From G965197675 sp965197675 (GTDB taxonomy: Bacteria > Chloroflexota > Dehalococcoidia > Plut-88900), in NCBI GenBank assembly GCA_965197675.1, contig OZ240221.1, positions 868,001-932,000 on the forward strand: a stretch of DNA of 64,000 bases, in the 5' to 3' direction. The position numbers were made by a program, and so were the translations under genes. Below the pieces are notes generated by a model. That model was not told where the DNA came from. It saw only the letters and a program-made list of their open reading frames with translations, and searched no databases. Position 1 is the first letter of the stretch; every line of letters begins with the position of its first letter. Below, piece after piece: positions 31,667-40,318 of this stretch.

Positions 31667-32629
31667 GTGTGCGATGAAAAGACGACAAGAGCAGTTTTCA
31701 TGGGAACCCCTGCATTCGGCGTTCCCGCCCTCGAGGCTCTAGTTGAGGCTGGATATCAAGTCGTAGGAGTCTTTACTCAACCTGATAGACCTTCAGGGAG
31801 GGGACGTAAATCGAGCCCTGCCGAGATAAAGAGGAGTGCTGTGAACCTGGGCCTCAAGGTGCTCCAGCCCAAATCACTCAAGGAACCGTGGGTTATCGAG
31901 GAGCTGAAATATCTGAGGCCTGACGTGATACTGGTTGCGGCCTATGGACTCATCGTACCCAAGGAAGTGTTAGACATCCCTCCTCTGGGCACATTGAACA
32001 TCCATCCGTCGTTGCTACCCAAGTACAGGGGCGCCTCACCAGTTGCCAGCGCTATTATCGCTGGAGAAGACGTAACTGGCGTGACTATCATGGTCACCAC
32101 TATGGAGGTGGATGCCGGCCCTGTCTTAAGCACTGCCGAGGTAAAAATATTGCCACAGGATACGTCGAGAAGCTTGAGTATCAAACTATCCAGCCTGGCG
32201 GCTGATCTGCTAATAGAGACCCTCCCTCGATGGGCGAAGGGCGAGATAAAGCCTCAAGTCCAAGACGAGTCCAGGGCTACATACAGCAAGAAGATATCAA
32301 AGGAGGACGGTGAGATCGACTGGGAGCTAAGTGCTGTAGAGATTTGGCGTCAAGTCCGGGCCTTCGATCCCTGGCCTGGCAGCTATACAAGGTGGGACGG
32401 GAAACTATTGAAGCTTCTGCAAACAGAGCCTATGGAGGAATGCAACCCGTCGGAGCCAGGACGTGTGATCAGGTTGAACGAGCCGGATAGAAAGCCGAGG
32501 ATCGGAGTGGGGACAGGGAGTGGGATTCTGATTATCGAGAAGATTCAGCTAGAGGGGCGAAATGTAGCAGGAATGGATAGTTTTATCCTGGGGCATGGAG
32601 ATTTCATAGGAGCCAAGCTTCCATCCTGA
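31667..32629 (+). CDS. fmt: Methionyl-tRNA formyltransferase
   Basis: A 320-residue protein that formylates initiator Met-tRNA. Visible are VFMGTPAFGVPALEAL, the folate-binding and catalytic NIHPSLLPKYRGASPV (Asn, His) and the Asp of TMEVDAGPVLS, plus the C-terminal OB-like domain (VEIWRQVRAFDPWPGSYT). The start is GTG 31667, with AAGGT upstream. It is transcribed away from dnaA; no def gene is adjacent. Confidence 0.95.
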   Translation: MCDEKTTRAVFMGTPAFGVPALEALVEAGYQVVGVFTQPDRPSGRGRKSSPAEIKRSAVNLGLKVLQPKSLKEPWVIEELKYLRPDVILVAAYGLIVPKEVLDIPPLGTLNIHPSLLPKYRGASPVASAIIAGEDVTGVTIMVTTMEVDAGPVLSTAEVKILPQDTSRSLSIKLSSLAADLLIETLPRWAKGEIKPQVQDESRATYSKKISKEDGEIDWELSAVEIWRQVRAFDPWPGSYTRWDGKLLKLLQTEPMEECNPSEPGRVIRLNEPDRKPRIGVGTGSGILIIEKIQLEGRNVAGMDSFILGHGDFIGAKLPS

Positions 32630-32649
32630 TACCTGATCGAAATCCTTTG

Positions 32650-33456
32650 TTAGATAACGGTCCAGCCTGCATCGAGCATAAGGGTGTGGCCCGTCACCAG
32701 GTCTGACGCAGGCGCAGCCAGGTACACGGCGGCACCTATCACATCTTCCCATCGTCCCAGATGGCCTAGAGGCATTCGCGGCAACATCTCCTTCTTGAAG
32801 GCAGGTTTCTGAAGGCGCTCGCTGTTACTGGGGGTTTCCAGGTGGGTAGGAGCCAGCGCATTTACTGTTATGCGGTAGGGCGCCCACTCCAGAGCCAACA
32901 CTTTGGTCAACATGATGATGCCCCCTTTAGCTGAGGAGTATGCTGCGCGTGTCGGATAACCTACAACCCCGAACTGTGAGGACATGTTGATCACCTTGCC
33001 GGATTTCTGGGCTACCATGACCCGACCGACCACCTGACAGCAATAGAAGACTGAGGTGAGGTTCACCTTAATGATGTCCAGCCAATCCTCCTCTTTGAGC
33101 TCGATGACGGGAGATGCCACGAGGGGACGGCCTGCGTTGTTGACGAGGATGTCGATGCGATCGAACTCAGAAAGGGCTTTATCGACCATGGCCTGGCATT
33201 GGGATAGCTCGGTGACGTCGGTGACGGCAACAACTGCCCTTCGACCCATCTCACGTATGAGGCTTGCCACCCGATTTAACTGGTCTTCGGTCCGGGATGC
33301 GAGTATTAGGTCGGCTCCTGCGTTGGCGTAGCCCAAGGCTATGGCCTCTCCCAAACCGCGACTTGCGCCGGTCACGAGGGCTACCTTGCCGTCCAAAGAA
33401 AAACTGGCCCTCTGGAAGTCTATGACGCCTGGAGCAGGACGGTGTGATTCTTCCAT
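32650..33456 (-). CDS. SDR-family oxidoreductase
   Basis: A 268-residue classical short-chain dehydrogenase: TGASRGLGEAIA (NAD(P) loop, 30-41), NNAGRP, the catalytic Ser in INMSSQFG and Tyr-Lys in YPTRAAYSSAKGG, and the C-terminal LDAGWTVI. It resembles gluconate 5-dehydrogenase and 3-oxoacyl-ACP reductase-like members. An N-terminal tail of about 22 residues precedes the fold. Convergent with fmt, with 20 bases between them. Substrate unknown. Confidence 0.9.
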   Translation of the reverse strand: MEESHRPAPGVIDFQRASFSLDGKVALVTGASRGLGEAIALGYANAGADLILASRTEDQLNRVASLIREMGRRAVVAVTDVTELSQCQAMVDKALSEFDRIDILVNNAGRPLVASPVIELKEEDWLDIIKVNLTSVFYCCQVVGRVMVAQKSGKVINMSSQFGVVGYPTRAAYSSAKGGIIMLTKVLALEWAPYRITVNALAPTHLETPSNSERLQKPAFKKEMLPRMPLGHLGRWEDVIGAAVYLAAPASDLVTGHTLMLDAGWTVI

Positions 33457-33507
33457 AGGCGGTTATCTTAACACACAGCCTATGAGAATCTTATCTCATC
33501 GACGTCG

Positions 33508-33747
33508 TCAGAACCAGCGGTGGCGGAAGCCCCAAACAAACAGTGCAAAGGAGGTGGGGGCCAGCATAGCCACCCACTCCCAGTGGACTACTCGATCCAG
33601 GGCGGGGTTGATGACGGCGCTGAGGAGCACGCCTATTCCAACTATCACAGCGGCCCAAGATGCAGATTTAGCCCAACTGCGCTCGGCATGTTTAGGTGGG
33701 CCTGGGGTTGCATTGGGGGAGCTTTGTTGAAGGTCTGGCTTTTTCAC
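33508..33747 (-). CDS. Small predicted membrane protein
   Basis: 79 residues with two hydrophobic stretches, ASWAAVIVGIGVLLSAVI and WVAMLAPTSFALFVWGF, separated by NPALDRVVHWE and ending RHRWF. The first 28 residues are polar and Pro/Ser-rich. No domain recognised. It lies 51 bases upstream of the SDR on the same strand. Confidence 0.5.
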   Translation of the reverse strand: MKKPDLQQSSPNATPGPPKHAERSWAKSASWAAVIVGIGVLLSAVINPALDRVVHWEWVAMLAPTSFALFVWGFRHRWF

Positions 33748-33932
33748 TGGACTATCTTGGCGCTACTGTCAGTTATGATGCGCCGCGGCGGGTGGGGATT
33801 CGTTTCGTCAATAATAGCAGTCTGGCCCCCTGTCCAGCATCCATGGTGGACAGAGAGTGGCTAATTTCCTCTGCCAAAAGGTGCGTGCTATACTCTGGCT
33901 GAGAGACTTAGACATATGTTTGAGGGCGATCC

Positions 33933-35669
33933 ATGAGAAGTTTCCGCGTGGCCCAGGCCCAGATTAACACCACCGTTGGGGACCTGGAAGGCAACACCGC
34001 CAAAGTCATCGCCTATATCGACATGGCAAGGGAGCTGGGGGCGGATCTCGTGAGCTTCCCCGAGCTGGCCATCTCCGGGTACCCGCCTGAGGATCTGTTG
34101 TTCAAGTCCCAGTTCGTGGTCGATAACAAGGCTTGCCTCGAGAGGGTTATCGAGCACTCCACGGGGCTTGCCGTGGTGGTCGGTTATATCGACTCTAGCA
34201 AGGACGTATACAATGCGGCGGCTGTCCTTCACGATGGGGAGCTGCTGGGGTCATATCACAAGATGTTCCTGCCCAACTATGGCGTCTTTGATGAGAAGAG
34301 GTATTTCCAGAAGGGGGACAGCTGTCCCGTCTTCGTGATTAACGGGGTCAAGGTGGGGGTAAACATATGCGAGGATATTTGGTATGCAGTAGGCCCTGCG
34401 AGCATACAGGCTAAGGCTGGGGCGGAAGTGATCGTCAATATCAACGGCTCACCGTATCACAGAGGAAAGCAGGCCTTCAGAGAGAAGATGCTTGCTACCC
34501 GCGCCTCGGATAACGAAATTTTCGTCTGCTATACCAACCTGGTAGGAGGGCAAGACGAGCTGGTGTTCGACGGCGGCAGCATTGTTCTGGACCCCAGTGG
34601 ACAACTCATAGCCCAAGGTAAGCAGTTCACGGAAGACCTTGTGGTTGCAGACCTGGATATAGCTGCGATCTTGCGTCTTCGTATCCACGAACCTCGAAGC
34701 CGTGATGAAGTATGGGCATTTTCGAACTCCAATCATGTAACGGCACCGGTAATCGCCTCTAGCAGAGCTGTCACCTCAGAGAAACCATCCTTGAAGGGGG
34801 ATCATGCCGGATGGCTGGAAGAGATAGACGAGGTCTATCAAGCTTTGGTCATCGGCACCAGGGACTACGTACACAAGAACGGATTTAGCAAGGTGCTCGT
34901 AGGGCTGTCTGGAGGTATAGATTCCAGCCTCACGGCGACCATCGCCGTAGATGCTCTTGGTGCAGATGAAGTGGTGGGAGTTACTATGCCGTCACGATAT
35001 TCGTCCAAGGGCAGCGTCAATGACTCTGCCATCCTGGCCAAAAACCTGGCCATACCGTTGTGGAACATACCCATCGAAGGGCCTTATGGCGCCTTTCTAG
35101 AGAGCTTGAGCGGGGTTTTCGAAGAGACCCAGCCAAACGTAGCGGAGGAGAATCTTCAGGCCAGGGTTAGAGGCAGCATTCTAATGGCTATATCCAACAA
35201 ATTCGGGTGGCTGGTGCTGGCGACTGGGAACAAGAGCGAACTGGCAACAGGCTACAGCACCCTCTACGGTGACATGGTGGGGGGGTTCGCCGTCATCAAG
35301 GACGTGCCCAAGACGTTGGTGTATGAGTTGGCGGAGCACCGTAACTCTAGAGGCCCCAAGGCTCCCATACCTCGCAGTGTGATAGAGAAGGAGCCCAGCG
35401 CCGAACTTAAGCCAGACCAAAGGGACGTGGACACCCTGCCTCCGTATCCGGTGTTAGACCCCATTCTAGAAGCCTATGTCGAGCAGGACCGCAGCCTGTC
35501 AGAGATAGTGGAGATGGGATTTGACGGAGAGACGGTGAAGCGGGTTATCCAGATGGTGGACCGGAACGAGTACAAGAGGCGACAGGCCACGGTGGGGATC
35601 AAGATCACGCCTCGCAACTTCGGGCGGGGTCGGCGAATGTCTATCGTGAACCACTACCGCGGCTTCTAA
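33933..35669 (+). CDS. nadE: Glutamine-dependent NAD+ synthetase
   Basis: A 578-residue two-domain enzyme. The N-terminal nitrilase-type glutaminase has the Glu-Lys-Cys triad (FPELAISGYPPEDLL, YHKMFLPNYGVFDEKRYF, GVNICEDIWY). The C-terminal synthase carries the ATP-pyrophosphatase loop LSGGIDSS and the conserved LATGNKSELATGYSTLYGDMVGGF. It makes NAD from deamido-NAD with glutamine as nitrogen donor; ammonia passes between the domains. Transcribed alone, upstream of recA. Confidence 0.96.
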   Translation: MRSFRVAQAQINTTVGDLEGNTAKVIAYIDMARELGADLVSFPELAISGYPPEDLLFKSQFVVDNKACLERVIEHSTGLAVVVGYIDSSKDVYNAAAVLHDGELLGSYHKMFLPNYGVFDEKRYFQKGDSCPVFVINGVKVGVNICEDIWYAVGPASIQAKAGAEVIVNINGSPYHRGKQAFREKMLATRASDNEIFVCYTNLVGGQDELVFDGGSIVLDPSGQLIAQGKQFTEDLVVADLDIAAILRLRIHEPRSRDEVWAFSNSNHVTAPVIASSRAVTSEKPSLKGDHAGWLEEIDEVYQALVIGTRDYVHKNGFSKVLVGLSGGIDSSLTATIAVDALGADEVVGVTMPSRYSSKGSVNDSAILAKNLAIPLWNIPIEGPYGAFLESLSGVFEETQPNVAEENLQARVRGSILMAISNKFGWLVLATGNKSELATGYSTLYGDMVGGFAVIKDVPKTLVYELAEHRNSRGPKAPIPRSVIEKEPSAELKPDQRDVDTLPPYPVLDPILEAYVEQDRSLSEIVEMGFDGETVKRVIQMVDRNEYKRRQATVGIKITPRNFGRGRRMSIVNHYRGF

Positions 35670-35776
35670 TGCCTCTGGCGCATGCTCTAAATTCCCTACT
35701 TCATCTGCAACTAAAGTATCCTCCTCTCGCGACTTCGAGATATCTTACAGATCGTGAGGCGGCTCGACAGCTTCTA

Positions 35777-35805
35777 TTGTCCGTTATAAGGGGCTGTGCT
35801 ATGAT
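35777..35805 (+). promoter_or_regulatory. recA promoter
   Basis: TTGTCC (35777-35782) and TATGAT (35800-35805) with a 17-base spacer, about 30 bases before recA. I see no standard LexA box near it. Confidence 0.65.
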
Positions 35806-35834
35806 TCGTCCATAGTCGAGAGGGGTTGAAATAC

Positions 35835-36875
35835 GTGACTACCGAGAAGGCTAAGGTTCTCGAGCTGACCCTGAACCAGATCGAAAAGCAGTTTGGCCGC
35901 GGCTCCATAATGCGGTTGGGGGAAATGGGACAAACGATGGTGGTGGAGGCCATCCCCACCGGGTCTCTCTCTATAGACTTGGCTCTAGGTATAGGGGGAG
36001 TTCCCAGAGGTCGGATAACAGAGATCTTCGGGGCCGAGGCCGCAGGTAAGTCCACCCTCGCCCAACACATCATCTCCGAGGCGCAGAAGCTGGGAGGGAC
36101 GGTGGCATACGTCGATGCTGAGCACGCTCTCGACCGCAGCTACGCAGCCCGGTGCGGCATCAATATTGATGATCTGCTTCTGTCGCAACCAGATACCGGT
36201 GAGCAAGCCCTGGGAATAGTCGAGTCTCTCGTCAGAAGCAACGCTGTCGATGTAGTAGTCGTGGATAGTGTGGCGGCCCTAGTGCCGAGAGCCGAAATCG
36301 AAGGTGAGATGGGAGATACTCACGTAGGCCTTCAGGCGAGACTCATGTCACAGGCCCTTAGAAAGCTGACCGCGGCTATAAATCGCTCCCGTACAGCAGT
36401 GGTCTTCGTGAATCAGCTTAGGGAGAAGGTGGGGATCATCTTCGGCAACCCCGAGGTAACTCCTGGCGGAAGGGCGCTCAAGTTCTACAGTTCAGTGAGA
36501 ATAGATCTGCGCCGCTTGGAGTCTATCAAGCAAGGCAACGTAGTGGTGGGCAATCGGGTCAGGGCCAAGATAGTAAAGAATAAGATGGCCCCACCCTTCC
36601 GTACCGCCGAGTTCGATATCATGTTCAACCATGGCATCAGCAGAGAAGGTGACTTGGTGGACCTGGGGTTGACTCATGGCATCGTGAAGAAGAATGGAGC
36701 CTTCTTCTCCTGGGACGAAATCCGGCTGGGACAGGGCCGAGAAAAGGTAAAAGAATACCTGAGGGATAATCCGGACGTCGCCCAGCGATTGGAAGTGGAG
36801 ATCACAGCTAAGAGCAAGCCTCCATCCGCCGACGCGGCGATGGAGCCCGTCCTTAAACCGGAACCCGTAGAGTAG
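35835..36875 (+). CDS. recA: Recombinase A
   Basis: A 346-residue RecA: LNQIEKQFGRGSIMRLGE, Walker A GAEAAGKST (usually GPESSGKT, so two positions differ), Walker B VVVVDSVAALVP, the L1/L2 DNA loops and VFVNQLREKVGIIFGNPEVTPGGRALKFYSSVR. It drives homologous recombination and the SOS response. GTG 35835 is preferred since GAGAGGGG lies at a good distance; a TTG at 35826 would add three residues. First gene of a recA-recX-osmC transcript. Confidence 0.97.
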   Translation: MTTEKAKVLELTLNQIEKQFGRGSIMRLGEMGQTMVVEAIPTGSLSIDLALGIGGVPRGRITEIFGAEAAGKSTLAQHIISEAQKLGGTVAYVDAEHALDRSYAARCGINIDDLLLSQPDTGEQALGIVESLVRSNAVDVVVVDSVAALVPRAEIEGEMGDTHVGLQARLMSQALRKLTAAINRSRTAVVFVNQLREKVGIIFGNPEVTPGGRALKFYSSVRIDLRRLESIKQGNVVVGNRVRAKIVKNKMAPPFRTAEFDIMFNHGISREGDLVDLGLTHGIVKKNGAFFSWDEIRLGQGREKVKEYLRDNPDVAQRLEVEITAKSKPPSADAAMEPVLKPEPVE

Positions 36876-37012
36876 GTTTTCAAGCTCGATAGAGAAGGGT
36901 CTGACGAAATGACCCTGCCCAATCATCTCATTTCCGTCCTTCAGTTTGCACAACGGCGCGACACATCTTTAGCAGCGCTTTTCTTATCCCATTCTGTCTT
37001 CCTGAGAATATC

Positions 37013-37657
37013 GTGGGCCTCGTCACTGACATTCGAGAACAGAAGCGGCACAACGACCGTCTGAGTGTGTTCGTTGATAGGAGGTACGCCTTCAGCATGG
37101 ACAGGATGCTGCTGGTCAAAACCGGGATATCCATCGGCAGGGAATTGTCCCTGGAGGATCAGAGTAAGCTGGGCGCAGAGGCTGCGTTGGAAGACGCTCT
37201 GAATGCCGGCGTGCAGTTCCTGGGATTTCGACCCCGCAGCGAGCGCGAGGTGCGAGCTAGGCTGCGCCAGCGAGGATTCGATTACGAGATCGTGGGGAAG
37301 ACCGTAGACAAGCTGAAGGAACAAGGCCTCCTGAACGATGTTACCTTTGCGCAGTACTGGAAAGAGAACAGGGAGAGGTTCAACCCCAGAAGCAAACGAA
37401 TGCTCGCCAGAGAGTTGATGATGAAGGGAGTGGACAGAGAGATAGTGGAGGAGGCATCAGTGGACGTGGATGATTCCAAAGAGGCGTACAGGGCTGGGTT
37501 GAAGAAGGTGCCCTCTCTGGCCCAAACTGATCATAAAATCTTCTATAAGAAGATGATGACCTTCCTGAAAGGTAGGGGGTTTGGCTATACAGTGTCTTCA
37601 GAGACGGCCAAACGGTTGTGGAATGAGATGAAGGAGAAGAACCTTGAATTCGATTGA
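37013..37657 (+). CDS. recX: RecX regulatory protein
   Basis: A 214-residue protein made of RecX three-helix repeats: ALNAGVQFLGFRPRSEREVRARLRQRGFDYEIV, LKEQGLLNDVTFAQYWKENRERF and SKRMLARELMMKGVDREIVEEA. RecX binds RecA filaments and limits their extension. The start is GTG 37013. It lies 137 bases after recA, the standard arrangement, and 21 bases before the osmC-like gene. Confidence 0.95.
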   Translation: MGLVTDIREQKRHNDRLSVFVDRRYAFSMDRMLLVKTGISIGRELSLEDQSKLGAEAALEDALNAGVQFLGFRPRSEREVRARLRQRGFDYEIVGKTVDKLKEQGLLNDVTFAQYWKENRERFNPRSKRMLARELMMKGVDREIVEEASVDVDDSKEAYRAGLKKVPSLAQTDHKIFYKKMMTFLKGRGFGYTVSSETAKRLWNEMKEKNLEFD

Positions 37658-37678
37658 TGAGAGAAAGACGAGGCGCAC

Positions 37679-38110
37679 ATGAAAACGGTCAAGGTAGAGA
37701 AGTTTCGGAATCTCCAGCAGGTTGTAACCACCGAAAACCATGCCCTAATAGTAGATGAGCCACCTGACGCCGGAGATGGTCTAGGCCCCACTCCTTACGA
37801 GATACTATTAGCGTCGCTGGGCACCTGAACCACCATAACCCTGTCCCTCTATGCGCAGAGGAAGGGTTGGCCCCTGGACGGGGTCACGGTGGAACTGAGT
37901 CACGAACGGATGCACGCTCGCGACTGTGAGGATTGCGAAGAGCAGGATGACATCATGCTGGATGTCATCCGTATCTACATAGTCTTGAAGGGCGACCTGA
38001 CGGAGGAGCAGGTGGACCGGCTGTCGGAGCTATCAGAGCGCTGCCCAGTGCATAGGACATTGCAAGGTGGGCCCAGGATGTTGACCGAGGTGGACTGGAC
38101 CAGGGAGTAA
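37679..38110 (+). CDS. OsmC-family protein, probable selenoprotein (in-frame TGA at Sec50)
   Basis: Translating 37679-38110 gives 143 residues of OsmC/YhfA type with a single TGA at codon 50 (37826-37828). OsmC proteins are thiol peroxidases: one Cys in LLAALGACTAMTL-like sequence attacks organic hydroperoxides and a second Cys resolves. Here the stretch is GPTPYEILLASLGT-stop-TTITLSLYAQRKGWPL, so TGA replaces exactly the peroxidatic Cys; the second Cys122 (SERCPVHRTL) is kept, as is GDLTEEQVDRL. The frame stays open for 93 codons after the TGA, with the same codon style. A SECIS-like hairpin follows. ATG 37679 has GACGAGG upstream. A simple nonsense mutation is the alternative. Fourth position after recX suggests use during oxidative or DNA stress. 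Confidence 0.8.
37837..37868 (+). promoter_or_regulatory. Candidate bacterial SECIS element
   Basis: AACCCT (37837-37842) pairs with AGGGTT (37863-37868) and, inside, CCTCT (37846-37850) pairs with AGAGG (37857-37861); the apical loop is ATGCGC (37851-37856). The loop begins 22 bases after the TGA, within the 16-37 range typical of bacterial SECIS stems. The usual G in the first two loop positions is at the third here, so the fit is good but not perfect. Confidence 0.6.
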
Positions 38111-38114
38111 GGGA

Positions 38115-39110
38115 TCAACGGAAGCTGGGCATGACCTCTTTGGCGAAAGTGCGCATCATTGAAATGAAGGAGTCCATGTCTTCTGCCCACGAACGGATGC
38201 CCACCGCCGTAGCTCCCGCTTTCTCATAGGCTTCGACTGTCTTAGAAACAGTAGCCGGTGATCCTATCAGAGATTCCTCCAAGCCTCTTCCCGCGTCGAA
38301 CCTCTCCACCTCCAGGCTGCGACGGGTCTTTTTTCGGGCCACCTCGTCCTCGGCTAGATACATAGGCGCATAGGCAGTCGTCTCAAAAGTCACATAGCCT
38401 CTTCCAAGCTCGCGAGCCATCTCATTGATCCGACGTATCCCCTCGCCGATGAGCCTTGGCGGGCCCTCGGGAATCCAACCATGGCACCATTTGGCCAATC
38501 TCCTCAAGGTCGGCGCGTAAAGCTCATTTCCCCCCTTCTCTGGTCGATATCCGATGCCTCCACCCATGAGAAGGGGGATAGGGGAGGTTCTGGGGAAGTA
38601 GGTGGCTTTATCGAAGGAGATGGTGGAGCCTTTGGAGCTAACATTTCCACCCTGAAGTATGGCCGATAAGATCGCCAGGTATTCGTCTGTAAGACGGAAG
38701 CGAGCCTTATATGGAATTCCCATCACCCGGAAATCAGAGGGATAATCCCCCAGCCCCACTCCCAGCAGCAGCCTCCCATTGGAGATGGATTGAAGCGTCA
38801 TTGCCTGTCGAGCCAAGACTCTGGGGTCTCTCAGAGGCAGAACCAGGATGGCGGTGCCCAGCTTGATCTTCTCTGTGAAGCCGGCCACGTAGGTCAAGGT
38901 CAGCAGAGATTCGTAGAAGTGAGGCTCTATCCCCTCGGTTTGCTCTATCAGACCTGACGACCGGTGAACGAACCAATCGGTGTCGTAGGTGATGTGATCG
39001 TGAACCCAGACCGAGTCATATCCCAACTCCTCGGCTTCAACAGCGACCCTCCTTATGGCCCTGACCCCGGCTAGTGCTCCTGAGTGGGGCAGCTTTATAC
39101 CGAACTTCAT
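38115..39110 (-). CDS. LLM-class flavin-dependent oxidoreductase
   Basis: A 331-residue luciferase-like monooxygenase fold: MKFGIKLPHSG, AEELGYDSVWVHDHI, LTYVAGFTEKIKLGTAILVLPLRDPRVLARQAMTLQSISNGRLLLGVGLGDYPSDF and the C-terminal GSPATVSKTVEAYEKAGATAVGI. Members use FMN or F420 to oxidise many small molecules. It ends five bases from the osmC-like stop (convergent) and lies three bases downstream of the first M24 gene, so it closes that minus-strand operon. Substrate unknown. Confidence 0.9.
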   Translation of the reverse strand: MKFGIKLPHSGALAGVRAIRRVAVEAEELGYDSVWVHDHITYDTDWFVHRSSGLIEQTEGIEPHFYESLLTLTYVAGFTEKIKLGTAILVLPLRDPRVLARQAMTLQSISNGRLLLGVGLGDYPSDFRVMGIPYKARFRLTDEYLAILSAILQGGNVSSKGSTISFDKATYFPRTSPIPLLMGGGIGYRPEKGGNELYAPTLRRLAKWCHGWIPEGPPRLIGEGIRRINEMARELGRGYVTFETTAYAPMYLAEDEVARKKTRRSLEVERFDAGRGLEESLIGSPATVSKTVEAYEKAGATAVGIRSWAEDMDSFISMMRTFAKEVMPSFR

Positions 39111-39113
39111 GAT

Positions 39114-40286
39114 TTACTTTACGTACAGCCTTCTTTCGAGGCCGTCGGTCAAGGTCTCGCAGCCGTTCTTCGTCACCAGAATGCTATCGGTGCATACGGC
39201 TACCCGAATCTTCTCCAGTTGAGGAAGTCGGACGAGCCCTGCTATCAGATGAAAGGTCATGCCTGCTTGTAGTGGCCTCTTTTCACCCCGCACCATACTG
39301 ATGATGTGCCCCTCTCCCCAATCTGGGGCGTAGGCTATCCCTATGGAGTAGGCAATCCTCTGCATTACGACGGCGCCAAGCTCGGAGCCTTCAATGTTCT
39401 GCCGTACGGACTCGAAGACATCCTCAGCCCGGATGCCAGGTTTGATGAGAGACTTGGCCAGTTGCAGGGTGTCTATCGCCAGCTTTGTTGCGCGGACGAG
39501 AACATCGGGGGGCTCACCCAGGTAGACTTGTCGATAATGGGCTGCGTGATAGCGGTTGATGCACCCCGGTATCTCAAAGGAGACGCCGTCGCCGGGCTCC
39601 AGCTTCTTTCTGTACCACGTGGAATGGGTCATAGAATTACGAGCCCCGGAACGGATGAATATGGGAAGACCTGTGTACTCGCTGCCCGCCTTGATCTGAG
39701 CGGAGTGGATGGCGGCGGCGACGTCGTTTTCCGTGGCCCCTACCTCGGCCGCTTCGATCCCGGCCCTCATTCCCGCCTCGGCTGCCTGAGCGGCCTGGCG
39801 GATATACTCGATCTCTTGGGGAGATTTGATCATCCTCCCCTGCTCCACCAACCCTGAGCAGTCGACGAATTTGGCGTCGGGAAGCGAGGCAACCAATCGA
39901 AGATAGTCCCGAGTGGTCAAGAACCAAGAGTCGTACTCCAGCCCGATACGCTTGTTGGCCACTCCTATGCTCGTCAGGGCGTCTCTGGTCTTCGCCACCC
40001 AGTCTTCGTAGTCTCGGTACGGGCGGCTGTCTTCCACCCAGGCCAACGGCTCGATGTTAGTCGCCTCTATAAGCCGGGTGACGAATATGGGCTCGCTGTC
40101 TATGGGGACGATGAGGGTCTGGAACCAGTAGTAGCCCGGTGTCTGGTAGCCCGTCATGTAATAGAGGTTCTCAGGGGTAGTGATAAGCATGACGTCGACG
40201 CCCCTCTCTTGCATGCGTCGACGCAGGGCATCCAACCTCTGCTGGTATTCCTCCAGGGTGAAGTATTGGTAAGTTGGTTTTCTCAT
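39114..40286 (-). CDS. M24 creatinase/ectoine-hydrolase-like protein, copy 1
   Basis: A 390-residue pita-bread protein: an N-terminal creatinase domain (YQYFTLEEYQQRLDALRRRMQERGVDVML, NLYYMTGYQTPGYYWFQ) and a C-terminal M24 domain (KSPQEIEYIRQAAQAAEAGM, AGSEYTGLPIFIRSG, GAPGDGVSFEIPGCINRYHAAHYR). The five metal ligands of aminopeptidase P are largely missing, as in creatinase and the DoeA ectoine hydrolases, so amidine or lactam-type hydrolysis is more likely than peptidase activity. ATG 40286 has GGAG upstream. It is about 60-65% identical by eye to the two upstream genes. Confidence 0.88.
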   Translation of the reverse strand: MRKPTYQYFTLEEYQQRLDALRRRMQERGVDVMLITTPENLYYMTGYQTPGYYWFQTLIVPIDSEPIFVTRLIEATNIEPLAWVEDSRPYRDYEDWVAKTRDALTSIGVANKRIGLEYDSWFLTTRDYLRLVASLPDAKFVDCSGLVEQGRMIKSPQEIEYIRQAAQAAEAGMRAGIEAAEVGATENDVAAAIHSAQIKAGSEYTGLPIFIRSGARNSMTHSTWYRKKLEPGDGVSFEIPGCINRYHAAHYRQVYLGEPPDVLVRATKLAIDTLQLAKSLIKPGIRAEDVFESVRQNIEGSELGAVVMQRIAYSIGIAYAPDWGEGHIISMVRGEKRPLQAGMTFHLIAGLVRLPQLEKIRVAVCTDSILVTKNGCETLTDGLERRLYVK

Positions 40287-40318
40287 GGCGTCTCCATAGA
40301 TTTGCGATGATGGTAAGG

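Noticed and set aside
37889..38110. Independent 73-residue protein starting at 37889
   Set aside because: It is only the C-terminal half of the OsmC-like gene; the frame continues upstream to the TGA and beyond to ATG 37679.
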